Source of the DNA: Planctomycetaceae bacterium
GTDB taxonomy: Bacteria; Planctomycetota; Planctomycetia; Pirellulales; UBA1268
NCBI GenBank assembly: GCA_011523305.1
Contig: WTHB01000175.1
Location: 1 to 38,873, forward strand
Length of the DNA: 38,873 bases
Direction: 5' to 3'
Shown here in pieces: positions 23,799 through 33,695 of the stretch. How positions within the stretch are numbered: position 1 is the first letter of the stretch; each line of letters starts with the position of its first letter. Under the pieces are notes generated by a model that was given only the letters and a program-made list of their open reading frames with translations, had not been told where the DNA came from and did not search any database. The translations under genes and the position numbers were made by a program.

Positions 23799-25298
23799 AT
23801 GATCTGTGTCAGCATTGCCCGTGGTCGCCATCGGTATCTGCTTGCTGAACTCCAGCATCTTGCCAAACAGGGTGTTGAACTGGTTGAACTGCGGCTCGAT
23901 TGCATTCAGAGCAACGTGCAGATCAAGCGGCTGCTGACTGACCGGCCGTGTCCGGTGATTGCCACCTGCCGACGGCAGCATGACGGCGGGCACTGGAGCC
24001 GCTCCGAAGAGGAGCGGTTGATGGTGTTGCGGGCTGCCATCGCTGAAGGGGTCGATTACGTCGACCTGGAGGATGACATCGCCGGTTCGATTCCTCGCTT
24101 CGGTGCGACCAAGCGGATCATCAGCCATCATGACTTTCGGCGAACGCCTGAGGACCTTGAGACACTGCATGGGTATCTTGCCAGCCTCGATGCCGACATC
24201 GTCAAGATTGCGACCCTGGCGACGCATCCCAATGACAACCTGCGGATGCTTGAACTGGTGCGTTCCAGTTCGGTCCCCACGGTCGGCCTCTGCATGGGGG
24301 AGATCGGCACGCCGAGTCGCGTGCTGGCGGGCCGCTTCGGCGCGGCATTTACCTTTGCCCCGCTCAATCCTGAGAAGCTGCTCGCTCCGGGCCAGATCGC
24401 CTTTTCGTCCCTGCGGGATCTCTATCGGTACGATTCCATTACGCCGGCGACCAAGATCTATGGGGTCATTGCCGATCCCGTTGGGCACAGTCTCAGTCCG
24501 GTGGTGCACAATGTCGCCTGTGCTGCGACGGCGATCGATGCGGTCTATTTGCCTTTTCTCGTGCCGGCAGGCCATCTGCGGGACTTTCTGGCCTCCGCAT
24601 CGCGGTGGCCGCTCGCCGGTTTGAGCGTGACGATTCCCCACAAAGAGGCCGTGCTCGAAGAGGTTTCAGCACGAGATGATCTCGTGAAAGAGATCGGTGC
24701 TGCCAACACCCTGCGGTTCAACAGTGATGGCACGATCGAGTCGTTCAATACCGACGTCACAGCGGCCCTGGAGGCCTTGCGCGCCGCGCTCGAAGAACAG
24801 GAGGCTGGCTTTGGCGATCGTCGCGGTCTGAAGTCGGCCATGGTCTTGGGGGCTGGGGGAGCGGCTCGGGCCATTGCCTGTGGCCTGCGCCGGCAGGGTG
24901 TCGATGTGACCATATCCGCCCGCACTGCTGAACGGGCCAAGAAGCTGGCGGAAGCGATCGGAGGAAAGGCTGTCGACTGGTCGGCACGACACCGTTTGCC
25001 CTATGACTGCATCGTCAACGCGACGCCTATCGGCATGCATCCAGAGGTAAATGAAACGCCGTTTGAGGCGACCCACCTGCGTCCTTACATGGTTGTCTTC
25101 GACACCGTCTACAACCCGGAGAATACGCTGCTGGTGAAAGAAGCCCGGGGCGTGGGCTGCCGGGTTGTCACCGGTGTGGAAATGTTCGTGCGGCAGGCGG
25201 CAGAGCAATTCCGGATCTGGCACGACCAGCTTCCGCCCCGCGATGTGATGCGGAATGCATTGAAGCAGGCGACATCGTCGGTGAGGGTGATCGAGTGA
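23799..25298 (+). CDS. aroDE: Bifunctional 3-dehydroquinate dehydratase / shikimate dehydrogenase
   Basis: A 499-residue fusion catalysing steps 3 and 4 of the shikimate pathway. Residues 1 to about 215 are a type I (Schiff-base) dehydroquinase, with H110/H111 in ISHHDF and K136 in VKIAT. Residues 219-499 are an NADPH-dependent shikimate dehydrogenase, with SLSP, catalytic K282 in TIPHKE, D319 in SFNTD and the nucleotide loop VLGAGGAARA. The same order occurs in plant DHQ-SDH enzymes. ATG 23799 starts the first beta strand directly; the ribosome binding site is weak. Its TGA overlaps the aroK GTG. Confidence 0.96.
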   Translation: MICVSIARGRHRYLLAELQHLAKQGVELVELRLDCIQSNVQIKRLLTDRPCPVIATCRRQHDGGHWSRSEEERLMVLRAAIAEGVDYVDLEDDIAGSIPRFGATKRIISHHDFRRTPEDLETLHGYLASLDADIVKIATLATHPNDNLRMLELVRSSSVPTVGLCMGEIGTPSRVLAGRFGAAFTFAPLNPEKLLAPGQIAFSSLRDLYRYDSITPATKIYGVIADPVGHSLSPVVHNVACAATAIDAVYLPFLVPAGHLRDFLASASRWPLAGLSVTIPHKEAVLEEVSARDDLVKEIGAANTLRFNSDGTIESFNTDVTAALEALRAALEEQEAGFGDRRGLKSAMVLGAGGAARAIACGLRRQGVDVTISARTAERAKKLAEAIGGKAVDWSARHRLPYDCIVNATPIGMHPEVNETPFEATHLRPYMVVFDTVYNPENTLLVKEARGVGCRVVTGVEMFVRQAAEQFRIWHDQLPPRDVMRNALKQATSSVRVIE

Positions 25299-25888
25299 AC
25301 ACCTGCAGTTCGACGAGTGTTAGTGGCGTTGCTCCGATCCTCGTGGGGTATCGGGCCACTGGCAAGACGACGGTGGCGGCAACGCTGGCCCGGCGGTTTG
25401 GCTGGCAGGGGGTTGATGCTGACGATGTGTTTGAGCAGCGTCATCCCGGCACGATTGCTGAATTCATTGCGACCCAGGGCGAGCCCGCCTTTCGGCAGGC
25501 AGAAGCGGCCCTCCTTCAGGAACTTGTCCCGCAGCTGGATGTGGTGCTCGCCACAGGCGGGGGCGTGGTCTTGCGGGAGGACAATCGTCGGCTGCTCCGG
25601 CAGACCGCCCGCCCGATCATCTGGCTGACGGCATCCGCGGCGGTGATCCGCCAGCGTTTGGCGGCGGACCCGGCCACGGCGCAGCGGCGGCCAGCCCTGG
25701 CGGGCGGTGACGTCCTCGACGAAGTCGAGCAGGCGTTGGCTGGACGCGAGGCTCTCTATCGGGAGGTGGCCGACATCATGTTCGACACAGAGACGATGCC
25801 ACCAGAGGCCGTGGGGGTAGCAATTGCGGCCTGGTTGACCGATCGTTTGCCAGCGGCGGGTGGTCCCGAGGCGGGAGGTGAGTCATGA
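25295..25888 (+). CDS. aroK: Shikimate kinase
   Basis: A 197-residue P-loop kinase phosphorylating shikimate at the 3-OH. The Walker A loop GYRATGKTT is at 18-26 (K24). The shikimate-binding Asp lies in DADDVFEQRHPGTIAEFI, followed by FRQAEAALLQEL, and the Walker B-like VLATGGGVVLREDN follows. The LID region contains QRRPALAG. The start GTG 25295 overlaps the aroDE stop (GTGA), and the end overlaps the prepilin peptidase start (ATGA), showing translational coupling. It acts directly after AroDE in the pathway. Confidence 0.96.
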   Translation: MNTCSSTSVSGVAPILVGYRATGKTTVAATLARRFGWQGVDADDVFEQRHPGTIAEFIATQGEPAFRQAEAALLQELVPQLDVVLATGGGVVLREDNRRLLRQTARPIIWLTASAAVIRQRLAADPATAQRRPALAGGDVLDEVEQALAGREALYREVADIMFDTETMPPEAVGVAIAAWLTDRLPAAGGPEAGGES

Positions 25889-27051
25889 GTGAGGCTGCCA
25901 GCCTGACCGGTCTGGTCGTTGCCGTGGTTTTGGGAGGTGGGGCCGGATGGCTGATGTATCGCTTTGTCGGCTGGATGCTCACCGAAATTGCAGCGGCAGA
26001 CGCGGCCGCTGGGAACGAACTGCCGCTAGCCCGGCTGTCACCGGTGGGCTGGACAGCGTCTGCTGGCTGTCTGGTGGCTGGAGGACTCTGGTGGTGGGAG
26101 GTGATCGCCGGAGGACTTCTCCCGTTAGGCGTGGTCGGGCCGGCAACGGAAACCACTGCAGTGCTCGGCCGCGTGGCTGCGCATCTGCTGTTTTTCTGGT
26201 TTCTGGCGGCGGCCGCATGGATTGACATCCGCTACCGGGTGATCCCTGATGTGATCACCACGCCGGGCGTGCTGCTGGCCCTGCTGGTTGCCTGGTGCCT
26301 GCCGGACAGTTTTCTGCCGGTCGAGCTGATGCAGTCCCGCTCGTTCGCTGCCCCCGTTGAGTCGGCTGCCGGCCTGGCTGCGTGGGGGACGCTCGCTTCA
26401 CCGACGACCGGGCCGTCGCTTGTGGCCGGTGGAATCGTGCTGGGGCTTTTCCTGCTGTGGTGGGCCACCTGTACCGCTCCGTTTTTTGAGGTCGCCGCAG
26501 CGTCGGCCGACGGTAGCACCCGCCGTGTCTCAGCCTGGCTGATGGAGCCACGGCTGGTCATTCTGGTCGGCGGCTGTGTTGGCTGCCTGGTGGCTGCCTG
26601 GTGGGGAGGGCTACGGTTTGCGGCTCTGCAAAGTGCTTTGATCGGGCTCACCGTATCTGCCGGTCTGGTATGGTTAACACGGGGTGGCGCGACTTTGGCC
26701 CTGGGCCGGGAGGCGATGGGGATGGGAGATGTCACCCTGATGGCGATGGTCGGAGCCTGGCTCGGCTGGCAGCCTGCCGTGCTGACTTTTTTTCTGGCGA
26801 CCTTTCTGGGGCTGGGGCACGGTCTCTTTCAGATTGTCCGGCATCGCGAAAACGAACTTCCCTATGGCCCCAGCCTCTGCCTGGCAGCGGCCCTGATCAC
26901 CTTGTTCTGGGGGCCGGTCTGGAGGCTCAGCCAGGACTTTTTCGTCGATGCCCTGCAGTTGGGCCTCGTCCTCGGGCTGGTTGTCATTCTGACCGCCGTG
27001 ACCTTGTTTATTTGGCGGTGGTTGCGGGGACTGGGCGAATCGGCTGACTGA
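25885..27051 (+). CDS. A24-family prepilin peptidase-like membrane protein
   Basis: A 388-residue integral membrane aspartic peptidase of the type IV prepilin peptidase family. The first catalytic Asp is D114 in AAWIDIRYRVIPD. The second is D282 in the GxGD motif (GMGDVTLMAMVGAWLG). The C-terminal LPYGPSLCLAA matches the family's IPFGP motif. About nine hydrophobic segments are visible, including a long insert between the two aspartates (about 130-270). The N-terminal zinc/methylase domain of PilD is absent. It would cleave prepilin-like signal peptides of pilins or type II secretion pseudopilins. Coupling to aroK by a 4-bp overlap is curious, as no pilus gene is present. Confidence 0.85.
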   Translation: MSEAASLTGLVVAVVLGGGAGWLMYRFVGWMLTEIAAADAAAGNELPLARLSPVGWTASAGCLVAGGLWWWEVIAGGLLPLGVVGPATETTAVLGRVAAHLLFFWFLAAAAWIDIRYRVIPDVITTPGVLLALLVAWCLPDSFLPVELMQSRSFAAPVESAAGLAAWGTLASPTTGPSLVAGGIVLGLFLLWWATCTAPFFEVAAASADGSTRRVSAWLMEPRLVILVGGCVGCLVAAWWGGLRFAALQSALIGLTVSAGLVWLTRGGATLALGREAMGMGDVTLMAMVGAWLGWQPAVLTFFLATFLGLGHGLFQIVRHRENELPYGPSLCLAAALITLFWGPVWRLSQDFFVDALQLGLVLGLVVILTAVTLFIWRWLRGLGESAD

Positions 27052-27187
27052 GGCGAGCCAAACCCCTTCTTCGGCCCCCTGCTCTTGCCTCGAGGCCGAT
27101 CCGTTGCGGGCCACCGGCCTTGCTCTCTGAGGTGAGCTTTTCTAGTCTCCGGTTGCGGTTTTCCTTCCCGCTGGTGACCGAACGAGA

Positions 27188-28009
27188 ATGGCTATTTTCC
27201 GGCAGTTGTTTTCAATCGTTGGTCTGCTTCCGATGCTCTTGCTCGGATGTTCGCACAACTTGCTGCGCAAGGAGACCACGCCGGCGGTGATCAGTCTGGA
27301 GCCCCCACCAGGGGTGGCTGTTCCAGCCCATACGCTGCCACCCGCGACGGCAAGCCTGCCGGAGTCGCCTTCGTATGCCCATCTCGATGGCCGGCAGTTG
27401 GAAACGGCGCTTGCTCGGAGCCAGACCGAAAATCAGCTGATGCAGGAGGAATTGGTTGCTGTGCGGGAACAACTCGCCAGCACCTCGGCCCAACTCGCTG
27501 CCAGCCGTGCGGTTGCCCGGCCGCTTTCGCCTGCTGATGGAACAGCAGCCCAGGCTGCTGGTGCGGCCGCCGCCATGCAATCGGCCATGGGGCAGTTGTC
27601 GGTCGATGCGTTGCCGGTGCGTCTGGATGGTGCTGTCGTCCGGATCGAGATTCCGGCGGAGCGGCTCTTCGAGCCCGGAACTGCCAACCTGCTGCCCGCC
27701 GGCGTCGCCGTCTTGACCCAGGTATCAGCGGAGGTTGAGCGGGTCTTTCCAGGCCACTTTCTGGCGATTGAGGGCCACCTCGACAGTGAGCCGATTGCCG
27801 CCGGCACCTGGGATTCGGCTCATCAGTTGACGGCCGCCCAGGCGGCAACGGTCTTCGATTTTCTCATCGAGCGAACACCGCTTGATGAAAGCCAGATGTT
27901 TCTCGTTGCGCACGGAGCCAATCACCCGGTCGTTTCCAACGCCACAGCCGCCGGTCGCCGCCGAAACCGGCGGATCGAGTGTGTGATCTATCCAGAGCGT
28001 GCTCCCTGA
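27188..28009 (+). CDS. OmpA-family lipoprotein
   Basis: A 273-residue lipoprotein. The signal peptide ends in the lipobox LLLG-C21. Residues 75-110 form a short coiled coil (QTENQLMQEELVAVREQLAST). The C-terminal 120 residues are an OmpA/MotB-like domain, with a LFEPGTANLLPAG opening, the peptidoglycan-binding type motif LAIEGHLDSEPI, and the final RRRNRRIECVI. Such proteins tie the outer membrane to the cell wall, implying a diderm envelope. ATG 27188 has a weak upstream GAACGAGA. The gap before it (about 136 nt) holds no clear promoter. Confidence 0.85.
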   Translation: MAIFRQLFSIVGLLPMLLLGCSHNLLRKETTPAVISLEPPPGVAVPAHTLPPATASLPESPSYAHLDGRQLETALARSQTENQLMQEELVAVREQLASTSAQLAASRAVARPLSPADGTAAQAAGAAAAMQSAMGQLSVDALPVRLDGAVVRIEIPAERLFEPGTANLLPAGVAVLTQVSAEVERVFPGHFLAIEGHLDSEPIAAGTWDSAHQLTAAQAATVFDFLIERTPLDESQMFLVAHGANHPVVSNATAAGRRRNRRIECVIYPERAP

Positions 28010-28051
28010 GGAGAAAGGCGACTGGGGACTGCTGCCTGACGGAGCGTTTCC

Positions 28052-28136
28052 CGGCCCGCGAGCCATTCATTTCCGGCGGCTGAGGTGACGTGCACCGGCA
28101 GAACGGTGGGGTCCCCTTTATTCCCCTCGCGGGCCG
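28052..28136 (+). promoter_or_regulatory. Long inverted repeat in the hisH leader
   Basis: CGGCCCGCGAG (28052-28062) and CTCGCGGGCCG (28126-28136) are perfectly complementary over 11 bp, separated by 63 nt that include GGTG-ACGTG-CACC and the palindrome GGGGTCCCC. It ends 14 nt before the hisH ATG. An RNA regulatory structure is possible; no His-codon leader peptide was seen. Confidence 0.35.
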
Positions 28137-28150
28137 CTTACACTCCAGAC

Positions 28151-28771
28151 ATGCTCAGGATCATCGACTACGGCAGCGGCAACCTGCGGAGCGTGCAGAA
28201 AGCGTTTGAGCGGCAGGGCGTGGCGGCAGAAATCACTGCCGATCCAAACCGGCTTGCGGAGGCCGAGCGGCTCGTCCTGCCAGGTGTGGGTGCTTTTTCT
28301 GACGCCATGGTGGCCCTGCGGCAGCGTGGTCTAGTCGAGCCGATCCAGCAGTACCTGGCCGCTGACCGGCCTTTTCTCGGTATCTGCATGGGACTGCAGT
28401 TGCTCTTTGAGACCGGCTGGGAGGGAGGACGTCATGACGGCCTCGGCGTGCTGGCTGGTGAGGTGGTGCGGTTCGACCTGCCGACCGGGTTCAAGGTGCC
28501 TCACATGGGCTGGAATGAGGTCGGCTGGCGAGCAGGGAGCGGAGTGGCCTCCGCCTTCGCTGAAGCGGGCAAGCCGAGGCCGCACTTCTATTTTGTGCAT
28601 TCCTATTATGCCTGCCCGACGGATCCGGAGGTGGTGCTTGCCGAAACGGATTATCATCAACCCTTTTGTGCCGGGGTGATGCGGGGCCGACTCCTGGCAA
28701 CACAATTCCATCCCGAGAAGAGCCAGGCCTCGGGGATGCGGCTCCTGCGTTATTTTCTCGAACACGTTTGA
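28151..28771 (+). CDS. hisH: Imidazole glycerol phosphate synthase, glutamine amidotransferase subunit
   Basis: A 206-residue class I glutaminase that feeds ammonia to HisF in histidine synthesis. The catalytic nucleophile is C79 in GICMGLQLLFE; H187 and E189 are in QFHPEKSQ. The N-terminus IIDYGSGNLRSVQKAFE and the segment LPGVGAFSDAM are typical. ATG 28151 gives the normal N-terminus. There is no Shine-Dalgarno; a long inverted repeat precedes it. hisA follows after 25 nt, as in many his operons. hisF is not in the window. Confidence 0.96.
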   Translation: MLRIIDYGSGNLRSVQKAFERQGVAAEITADPNRLAEAERLVLPGVGAFSDAMVALRQRGLVEPIQQYLAADRPFLGICMGLQLLFETGWEGGRHDGLGVLAGEVVRFDLPTGFKVPHMGWNEVGWRAGSGVASAFAEAGKPRPHFYFVHSYYACPTDPEVVLAETDYHQPFCAGVMRGRLLATQFHPEKSQASGMRLLRYFLEHV

Positions 28772-28796
28772 CGGTCTGATCAAAGGAGCCCTCACC

Positions 28797-29519
28797 ATGG
28801 AACTCTGGCCAGCGATCGATTTACGGGGTGGCCGCTGCGTCCGGCTGCAACAGGGGGACTATGACCGGGAAACAGTCTTTGGAGAGGATCCCGTCGGCAC
28901 GGTTCGCCAGTTCACGGCGGCCGGGTGCAGGCGGTTGCACATTGTCGATCTAGAAGGTGCGAAAGATGGTGCCGCGATTCAGCGGGATCTGATTGCAGCG
29001 ATGGTTGAGGCTGCTGGTGTTCCCTGCCAGGTTGGTGGTGGCATTCGCTCTCGCGAGACAATCGAAGCCTACCTGGAAGCGGGCGTGTCCCGGTTGGTTG
29101 TTGGCAGTGTGGCCATCGAGCAGCGTGAAGCATTCGCGGAGATGGCACGAGCCTTTCCCGGCCGACTTGTCCTCGGTCTCGATGCCCGAGAAGGACGTGT
29201 TGCTTCCCGGGGCTGGCTCGAGACCAGTACCCTGCAGGCTGTCGATCTTGCCACGGAGTCGGCCGACCTGCCGCTGGCGGCGATCGTCTACACCGATATC
29301 GCCCGTGATGGCATGCTGAAGGGACCAAACCTGCCGGCCCTCCAGGCAATGGTCGAGGCGTCACCCCACCCGGTGGTGGCCTCCGGCGGCATTGCCACCG
29401 CAGACGATCTTCGCGACGTGGCGGCCACGGGTGCTGCCGGATGCATTGTGGGCCGGGCCCTCTACGACGGTGGCCTGACCCTGGCCGCTGCCTGTCAGGC
29501 TGCCGGCGAAGCTGACTGA
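28797..29519 (+). CDS. hisA: ProFAR isomerase (HisA)
   Basis: A 240-residue TIM-barrel isomerase converting ProFAR to PRFAR in histidine synthesis. Catalytic D8 is in PAIDLRGGRCVRLQQGDY and D129 in LGLDAREGRV. The phosphate-binding loops QVGGGIRS and VASGGIATADDL are seen, together with YTDIARDGMLKGPN. ATG 28797 is preceded by AAAGGAG with 9-nt spacing, the best ribosome binding site in this segment. It follows hisH by 25 nt. AroE-like or TrpF-like dual activity cannot be judged. Confidence 0.97.
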   Translation: MELWPAIDLRGGRCVRLQQGDYDRETVFGEDPVGTVRQFTAAGCRRLHIVDLEGAKDGAAIQRDLIAAMVEAAGVPCQVGGGIRSRETIEAYLEAGVSRLVVGSVAIEQREAFAEMARAFPGRLVLGLDAREGRVASRGWLETSTLQAVDLATESADLPLAAIVYTDIARDGMLKGPNLPALQAMVEASPHPVVASGGIATADDLRDVAATGAAGCIVGRALYDGGLTLAAACQAAGEAD

Positions 29520-29553
29520 AGCATTCTGCCGCCAGCCCGCAGGGTTTGCCTTG

Positions 29554-29620
29554 CCCGCCGAGCTTCTGTTCCGCGAGCGAGATTGCGCGGGACATGGCCG
29601 CGGTGCTCAACTTCGGCGGG
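29554..29620 (+). promoter_or_regulatory. Structured leader of cysE
   Basis: CCCGCCGA (29554-29561) pairs perfectly with TCGGCGGG (29613-29620). Inside, TTCCGCG and CGCGGGA can pair with one wobble. It lies 66 nt before the cysE ATG. It may be a hisA terminator or a cysE leader; no T-tract follows. Confidence 0.3.
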
Positions 29621-29686
29621 GACGGGGGTCGACCTTATTGGCAGTGATTATTGCGCGATTTCCGCGGTTTGCTGAATAGGTATGCC

Positions 29687-30688
29687 ATGGCCACAGATGT
29701 TCGACTCAAGGAGCAGCTTCCCGATCTGACGCAGCGGATCGTTGACACCTATCGTGAGGTGCCAACGACCAATTATCTCGGGCACTGTCCCCTGCCCAAT
29801 TACGAGTCGATCATCAATGCCTGCGAAGACCTGAAAGAGATTCTCTATCCAGGGTATCGGCGCCGGGAGAATCTCCACTTTGGGAACGTCACCTATCACG
29901 TTGGCGACCTGATTGACGGCTTGCATGACAAACTCACCATCCAGATTGGACGTGCGTTGCGGCATAGCCTCTCTGCGACACGCGAGGCAGCGGCGGCCGG
30001 TCGAGATGTACCTGCTGTACCGGAAGCGGTGCAGCACTGTGTGGAGGAAGCCGACTTCGAGGCGCTCGGGCAGGCCAAGGCCATTGAGTTTCTCGAACAG
30101 ATTCCTGAACTGCGACGGATTTTGGCAACGGATGTCCAGGCGGCCTACGATGGCGACCCTGCGGTGCGAACGCTTGATGAGATCATTTTCTGCTATCCGG
30201 GCCTGGAGGCAGTGACAATTCATCGCCTGGCCCACCTGCTGCACCGGCTCAATGTTCCGCTGATTCCGCGGATGATGGCCGAATGGTCCCATTCACGCAC
30301 CGGCATCGACATCCATCCCGGGGCCACCATTGGGGATCACTTCTTCATCGATCACGGCACCGGCGTCGTCATAGGTGAGACGTGCGAGATCGGCAACCAC
30401 GTCAAGCTTTATCAGGGGGTCACCCTGGGGGCGGTCTCCTTTGCGACCGATGCAGATGGACACCTGGTGCGAGGGACAAAGCGGCATCCGACAATCGGCG
30501 ACCGGGTGGTTGTCTACGCCAACGCGACCGTGCTGGGGGGCAATACAGTGATCGGGCACGATTCGGTCATCGGCAGTAATGTCTGGCTAACGCGATCAGT
30601 CGATCCCCACACTACGGTCGTTCTGGAAAAGCCCAAACTGCGAATGCGGGGAGAAACGCCCACGGCAGAGTCGGACTATCAGATCTGA
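29687..30688 (+). CDS. cysE: Serine O-acetyltransferase
   Basis: A 333-residue enzyme making O-acetylserine from serine and acetyl-CoA for cysteine synthesis. The C-terminal half is a left-handed beta helix of hexapeptide repeats: [36 protein letters not shown], then [16 protein letters not shown] and [13 protein letters not shown]. The catalytic Asp/His pair is in the IDIHPGA and IDHGTG segments. The N-terminal 170 residues are helical and longer than in E. coli CysE, as in many planctomycete and anaerobe homologues. ATG 29687 is used; a TTG at 29651 would add 12 residues. It converges on the ATP synthase operon. Confidence 0.93.
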   Translation: MATDVRLKEQLPDLTQRIVDTYREVPTTNYLGHCPLPNYESIINACEDLKEILYPGYRRRENLHFGNVTYHVGDLIDGLHDKLTIQIGRALRHSLSATREAAAAGRDVPAVPEAVQHCVEEADFEALGQAKAIEFLEQIPELRRILATDVQAAYDGDPAVRTLDEIIFCYPGLEAVTIHRLAHLLHRLNVPLIPRMMAEWSHSRTGIDIHPGATIGDHFFIDHGTGVVIGETCEIGNHVKLYQGVTLGAVSFATDADGHLVRGTKRHPTIGDRVVVYANATVLGGNTVIGHDSVIGSNVWLTRSVDPHTTVVLEKPKLRMRGETPTAESDYQI

Positions 30689-30779
30689 CGGGGGCTCAGG
30701 CCGTGATGGGCACCCCGGGCGGGGCCGACTGAGCGGGCTGAGTCGTCGGCGACCGGTTTTCAGCCCCTGGGTTAGCGGC

Positions 30780-31208
30780 CTAGCTGCGGGCTGCCCGCAG
30801 CCGCTGTCGGGCTGCTGTTTCGGCTGCCATGCGGGCAGCAATCGCCTCATCACCCGTGGCTCGTTCGGCGGTGATGCGGGCCAGTTCACCCTGGGCTTCG
30901 GCCGCATCGATGGTGGTGGCATCGACCGCCCGCTGCGTGATGATTGTGACGGCGTCCTGGCCGACCTCGGCGAAGCCACCTTCCACGAACGTGCGAAGGC
31001 TCGTCTGGCTGCTGGTCCCACCGGCCACTCCTGACATCCGCACCTCGCCGGTACCAAGCCGACCGATGAACGGGGCATGGCCGACGGCGATGCCGCGGCT
31101 GCCATCGTCAAGCGGCAGCGTGACGGAAGCCGCCTTGAGATCAAGCACGGTCTTCTCTGGCGTGACAATCACGCAGTGCAGCAGACGTTTGGACGATTGG
31201 TCAGCCAT
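30780..31208 (-). CDS. atpC: ATP synthase F1 epsilon subunit
   Basis: A 142-residue subunit of the F1 central stalk that couples rotation and can inhibit ATP hydrolysis. The N-terminal beta-sandwich includes VIVTPEKTVLDLKAASVTLPLDDGSRGI and the conserved VGHAPFIGRLGTGEV. The C-terminal helical hairpin is Ala/Glu/Arg-rich (from about residue 100). It is the last gene of the operon, 32 nt after atpD. It converges with cysE across a 91-nt gap in which only short, weak stems are visible. Confidence 0.95.
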   Translation of the reverse strand: MADQSSKRLLHCVIVTPEKTVLDLKAASVTLPLDDGSRGIAVGHAPFIGRLGTGEVRMSGVAGGTSSQTSLRTFVEGGFAEVGQDAVTIITQRAVDATTIDAAEAQGELARITAERATGDEAIAARMAAETAARQRLRAARS

Positions 31209-31240
31209 GATGTCTCAGCAGTGAGGGGCAAATGAATGGA

Positions 31241-32701
<1,461 letters not shown>

Positions 32702-32790
32702 TCAGCCTTGTTGGAACGGGTGATTGATTGAGTGGGACGGGGGAGGTGATCAGCCGCAGGCGGCGGGCCACCGTGTGTTGAATATGCGGG

Positions 32791-33675
32791 TTACTGTTTG
32801 AGGGCCTCGACACCGCCGAGGATTTCCATGATTTCACCGGTGATCTGTGACTGGCGGGCACGGTTGTACTGACGCGAAAGATCGCGGATCAGGCCAGAGG
32901 CATTTTCAGTGGCCCCCTTCATTGCGACCATTCGGGCCACTTGCTCGCTGACGGCAGCGTCAAGGAAGCATTTGAAGAGCCGTGACTGAAAACTCGCCGG
33001 CAGAATCTCCTCAAGGATGCTCTCTGCTGAGGGATAGAAGTCGTACTCTTCCGAGGCAAGGTGGGCTCGGGATTCGGCCTCTTCATCCTGTTGCGGGGGC
33101 TTCAGCGGAAGGAGCGTCTCCACCACGGCTTCCTGCTTGGCGATGTTGGTGAACTGGGTGTAGACGACGTCGAGGCGGTCGATAGCACCGGAGCAGTAGG
33201 CATCGAGGTAGGCTTGGCCAATCGGAGCCACCTCATCAAATGCCGGCTTGTCTTCGAAAGTCGTGTACGACTCATCGAGGGTCACTTTCCGGAACCGCAG
33301 GGCGGAGATGCCCCGCTTGCCCGAGACGGTGACATGGGTGGCGACCTGCTCGCTCGACCACTGGCCCAGCAGGCCCATTGCCTGACGAACAACATTGGAG
33401 TTGTAGCCGCCGCAGAGTCCTCGGTTGCCGGTCAACACCAGTACTGCTGTACGGTTGGTGGGTCGGACCGCCAGCAAGGGGTGGTCAACGCCGGCGCCGA
33501 CACTGGCAATGTTGCCAAGGATCTTGGCAAGTTGCCGGGTGTAGTCGCGGGCCGCAATCGAGCGGTCCATTGCCTTTTTGAACCGGGCTGTTGCGATCAA
33601 CTCCATGGTGCGGGTGATCTTCCGGATGTTCCTGACGGAACGCCGACGTCTGTCGAGGGCTCGAGCTTTCGCCAT
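32791..33675 (-). CDS. atpG: ATP synthase F1 gamma subunit
   Basis: A 294-residue rotor shaft. The N-terminal helix KARALDRRRRSVRNIRKITRTMELIATARFKKA and the C-terminal helix ATENASGLIRDLSRQYNRARQSQITGEIMEIL are the coiled coil inserted in the F1 core. The Rossmann-like middle has VLVLTGNRGLCGGYNSNVVR. ATG 33675 lies 20 nt after atpA. A 95-nt gap to atpD follows. No unusual insert was seen beyond a short acidic stretch (QQDEEAESR). Confidence 0.97.
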   Translation of the reverse strand: MAKARALDRRRRSVRNIRKITRTMELIATARFKKAMDRSIAARDYTRQLAKILGNIASVGAGVDHPLLAVRPTNRTAVLVLTGNRGLCGGYNSNVVRQAMGLLGQWSSEQVATHVTVSGKRGISALRFRKVTLDESYTTFEDKPAFDEVAPIGQAYLDAYCSGAIDRLDVVYTQFTNIAKQEAVVETLLPLKPPQQDEEAESRAHLASEEYDFYPSAESILEEILPASFQSRLFKCFLDAAVSEQVARMVAMKGATENASGLIRDLSRQYNRARQSQITGEIMEILGGVEALKQ

Positions 33676-33695
33676 GAGGGAATCCTTCCTGTGGC

